A stretch of 6,664 bases of DNA. Origin: Pseudomonadota bacterium. GTDB lineage: Bacteria > Pseudomonadota > Alphaproteobacteria > Paracaedibacterales > CAIULA01. Below are positions 5,501 to 6,664 of the stretch, piece by piece. Where the stretch lies: NCBI GenBank assembly GCA_021804455.1, contig JAJZHT010000067.1, positions 1-6,664 of the forward strand. Direction: 5' to 3'. Both the position numbers and the translations under genes were made by a program. The notes beneath the pieces were generated by a model, which was not told the origin of the DNA, ran no database searches, and saw only the letters and a program-made list of their open reading frames with translations. Within the stretch, counting starts at the first letter, position 1. Each line of letters begins with the position of its first letter.

Positions 5501-6664
5501 ATGAACTTGCAAAAATCAAAACCCACTGAACTTGATCTAAGACCTCGTATTTCGGTAATCGGTATAGGGGGGGCCGGCGGTAATGCCGTCAATAATATGA
5601 TCCGTTCTAAATTGGAAGGGGTTGAATTCATCGTGGCTAACACAGATGCTCAGGCTTTGGAACAGTCCTTGGTTCAGGCTGAAAAACGTATTCAATTGGG
5701 GCTACATATTACTCAAGGCTTAGGGGCAGGTTCTAAACCTGATGTTGGACGGGCCTCTGCTGAAGAATCAATGGATGACGTGATTCAACACCTTAAGGGC
5801 AGCAATATGGTCTTTATTACCGCTGGAATGGGGGGAGGGACAGGTACAGGGGCGGCTCCTGTTATTGCGCGCATTGCCCGGGAAAGCGGTATTTTAACTG
5901 TGGGCGTTGTCACAAAGCCTTTTCATTTTGAGGGTTCACACCGGGCCCGCTCGGCTGAAAAAGGGATCGAGGAATTGCAACAGTACGTTGATACTTTGAT
6001 TATTATTCCTAATCAAAACTTGTTCCGCGTGGCCAATGAACGCACAACCTTCGCGGATGCCTTTAAAATGGCGGATGATGTTCTGTAGTCGGGGGGGCGG
6101 GGAGTTACAGATCTTATGATGATGCCAGGTCTGATTAACCTTGACTTTGCCGATATAAGGGCTGTTATGGCCGAAATGGGTAAGGCCATGATGGGGACAG
6201 GTGAGGCAGAAGGCGATCGTCGGGCTTTGGATGCGGCCGAGGCGGCAATTTCTAATCCGTTGTTGGATGATGTATCGATGAAAGGGGCTAAAGGCGTTCT
6301 GATCAATATTACAGGCGGTTATGATATGACTTTGTACGAGGTTGATGAAGCGGCGAATCGCATTCGTGAAGATGTGGAAGCGGATGCAAATATCATTTTT
6401 GGTTCTACGTTTGATGAAAAATTGAACGGTCGTATAAGAGTTTCGGTCGTAGCAACAGGGATAGGAGCAACACCGGCTCCAGTTGCCTCGTGGCGTGAGA
6501 CAAGTGTCGCCTCAACACAGACGGCTCCAACGTCGCCATCCTCCGCGGTGTTTCACGACAATCAAACGGCTGCTTTTGTGCGGCCTTCTCCCTCAACAGC
6601 CGAAGGGGTTTCTCCTTCTTCTGCAACCACAACGGCTGCCAATGCTGTTTATACAGAACAGGCT
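5501..6664 (+). CDS. ftsZ: Cell division protein FtsZ, interrupted by an in-frame TAG and cut by the right edge
   Basis: FtsZ is the tubulin-like GTPase that forms the cytoplasmic Z-ring. The N-terminal nucleotide-binding domain is clear: [18 protein letters not shown] (17-34), VANTDAQAL, the tubulin signature GGGTGTG (111-117), and [12 protein letters not shown] at the start of helix H7. Codon 196 (6086-6088) is TAG where relatives have Tyr. Beyond it the same frame is open for 192 codons to the window end and reads as intact Fts[21 protein letters not shown] with the T7-loop catalytic N213, D215 and D218, then [57 protein letters not shown], and a Pro/Ser/Thr/Ala-rich linker. The C-terminal peptide is outside the window. 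A 195-residue product would lack the T7 loop and could not support normal GTP hydrolysis. ftsA and ftsQ are not upstream; hemB is, divergently. The interruption is most likely a sequencing error, but a pseudogene or split gene is not excluded. Confidence 0.93.
6086..6096 (+). other. In-frame TAG and adjacent Val-to-Gly change in ftsZ
   Basis: The sequence codes [16 protein letters not shown] where conserved FtsZ relatives read DDVLYSGVRGVTD. Restoring it needs TAT at 6086-6088 and GTG at 6095-6097. Both are single T-to-G changes (6088 and 6096), 8 bp apart, flanking a run of seven G (6091-6097). No length change is involved, because the frame is the same on both sides. Confidence 0.85.

Noticed and set aside
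6086..6088. TAG reassigned to an amino acid genome-wide
   Set aside because: rnd ends with TAG at 2468-2470 at the normal family length, and reading through it would continue far into gapR in the wrong frame, so TAG appears to be an ordinary stop.
6013..6306. 97-residue open frame on - across the ftsZ stop region
   Set aside because: It is the reverse strand of conserved FtsZ codons, and its Ala/Ser/Arg-rich composition is that of an antisense shadow.
6405..6632. 75-residue open frame on - in the ftsZ linker region
   Set aside because: It is antisense to the Pro/Ser/Thr-rich FtsZ linker; the Arg/Leu-rich translation is not protein-like.
1..6664. tRNA, rRNA, CRISPR, IS or phage elements
   Set aside because: I saw no cloverleaf-like segment, regularly spaced repeats, transposase motifs or terminal inverted repeats with target duplications.

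Overview
The window looks like chromosome of a moderately AT-rich alphaproteobacterium. The main pointers are a GapR/DUF2312 gene (a family essentially confined to Alphaproteobacteria), an ALA dehydratase (HemB) that lacks the zinc-binding cysteines, and an FtsZ with alphaproteobacterial sequence around the T7 loop. The AT bias, TTG starts and weak ribosome binding sites would suit a host-associated lineage such as Holosporales or Paracaedibacter-like bacteria. That placement is inference, not proof. There is no sign of phage, IS elements, CRISPR or RNA genes.

Layout. (1) Positions 1-1219: an unrecognised helical protein, cut by the left edge, whose reading frame breaks at a run of six T at 883-888; a second open frame continues it to 1219. 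(2) 1307-2470: rnd (RNase D), then 2521-2766: gapR, both on + and probably one transcription unit. (3) On -, hemB followed by a Bcr/CflA-type MFS exporter, joined by an ATGA stop/start overlap; the exporter's 3' end runs 33 bp into the convergent gapR. (4) 4944-5500: a long divergent intergenic region between hemB and ftsZ. It holds two tandem TTAA-N7-TTAA sites (the CtrA consensus), a perfect 12-bp inverted repeat around them, a GC-rich hairpin, a second weaker hairpin, a TATAAT -10 box and one GANTC site. (5) 5501 to the right edge: ftsZ, with an in-frame TAG at codon 196 but a perfectly conserved FtsZ frame on the far side.

The genes are mostly housekeeping: RNA processing, nucleoid organisation linked to replication, haem synthesis and cell division. 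The theme tying gapR and ftsZ together is the alphaproteobacterial cell cycle, and the putative CtrA boxes and GANTC site upstream of ftsZ fit that.

The two points most worth checking are the interrupted ftsZ (two apparent T-to-G changes within 9 bp beside a G-run, which looks more like a base-calling artefact than biology) and the apparent one-base frameshift in the unknown gene. I do not see a convincing new multi-gene system here.
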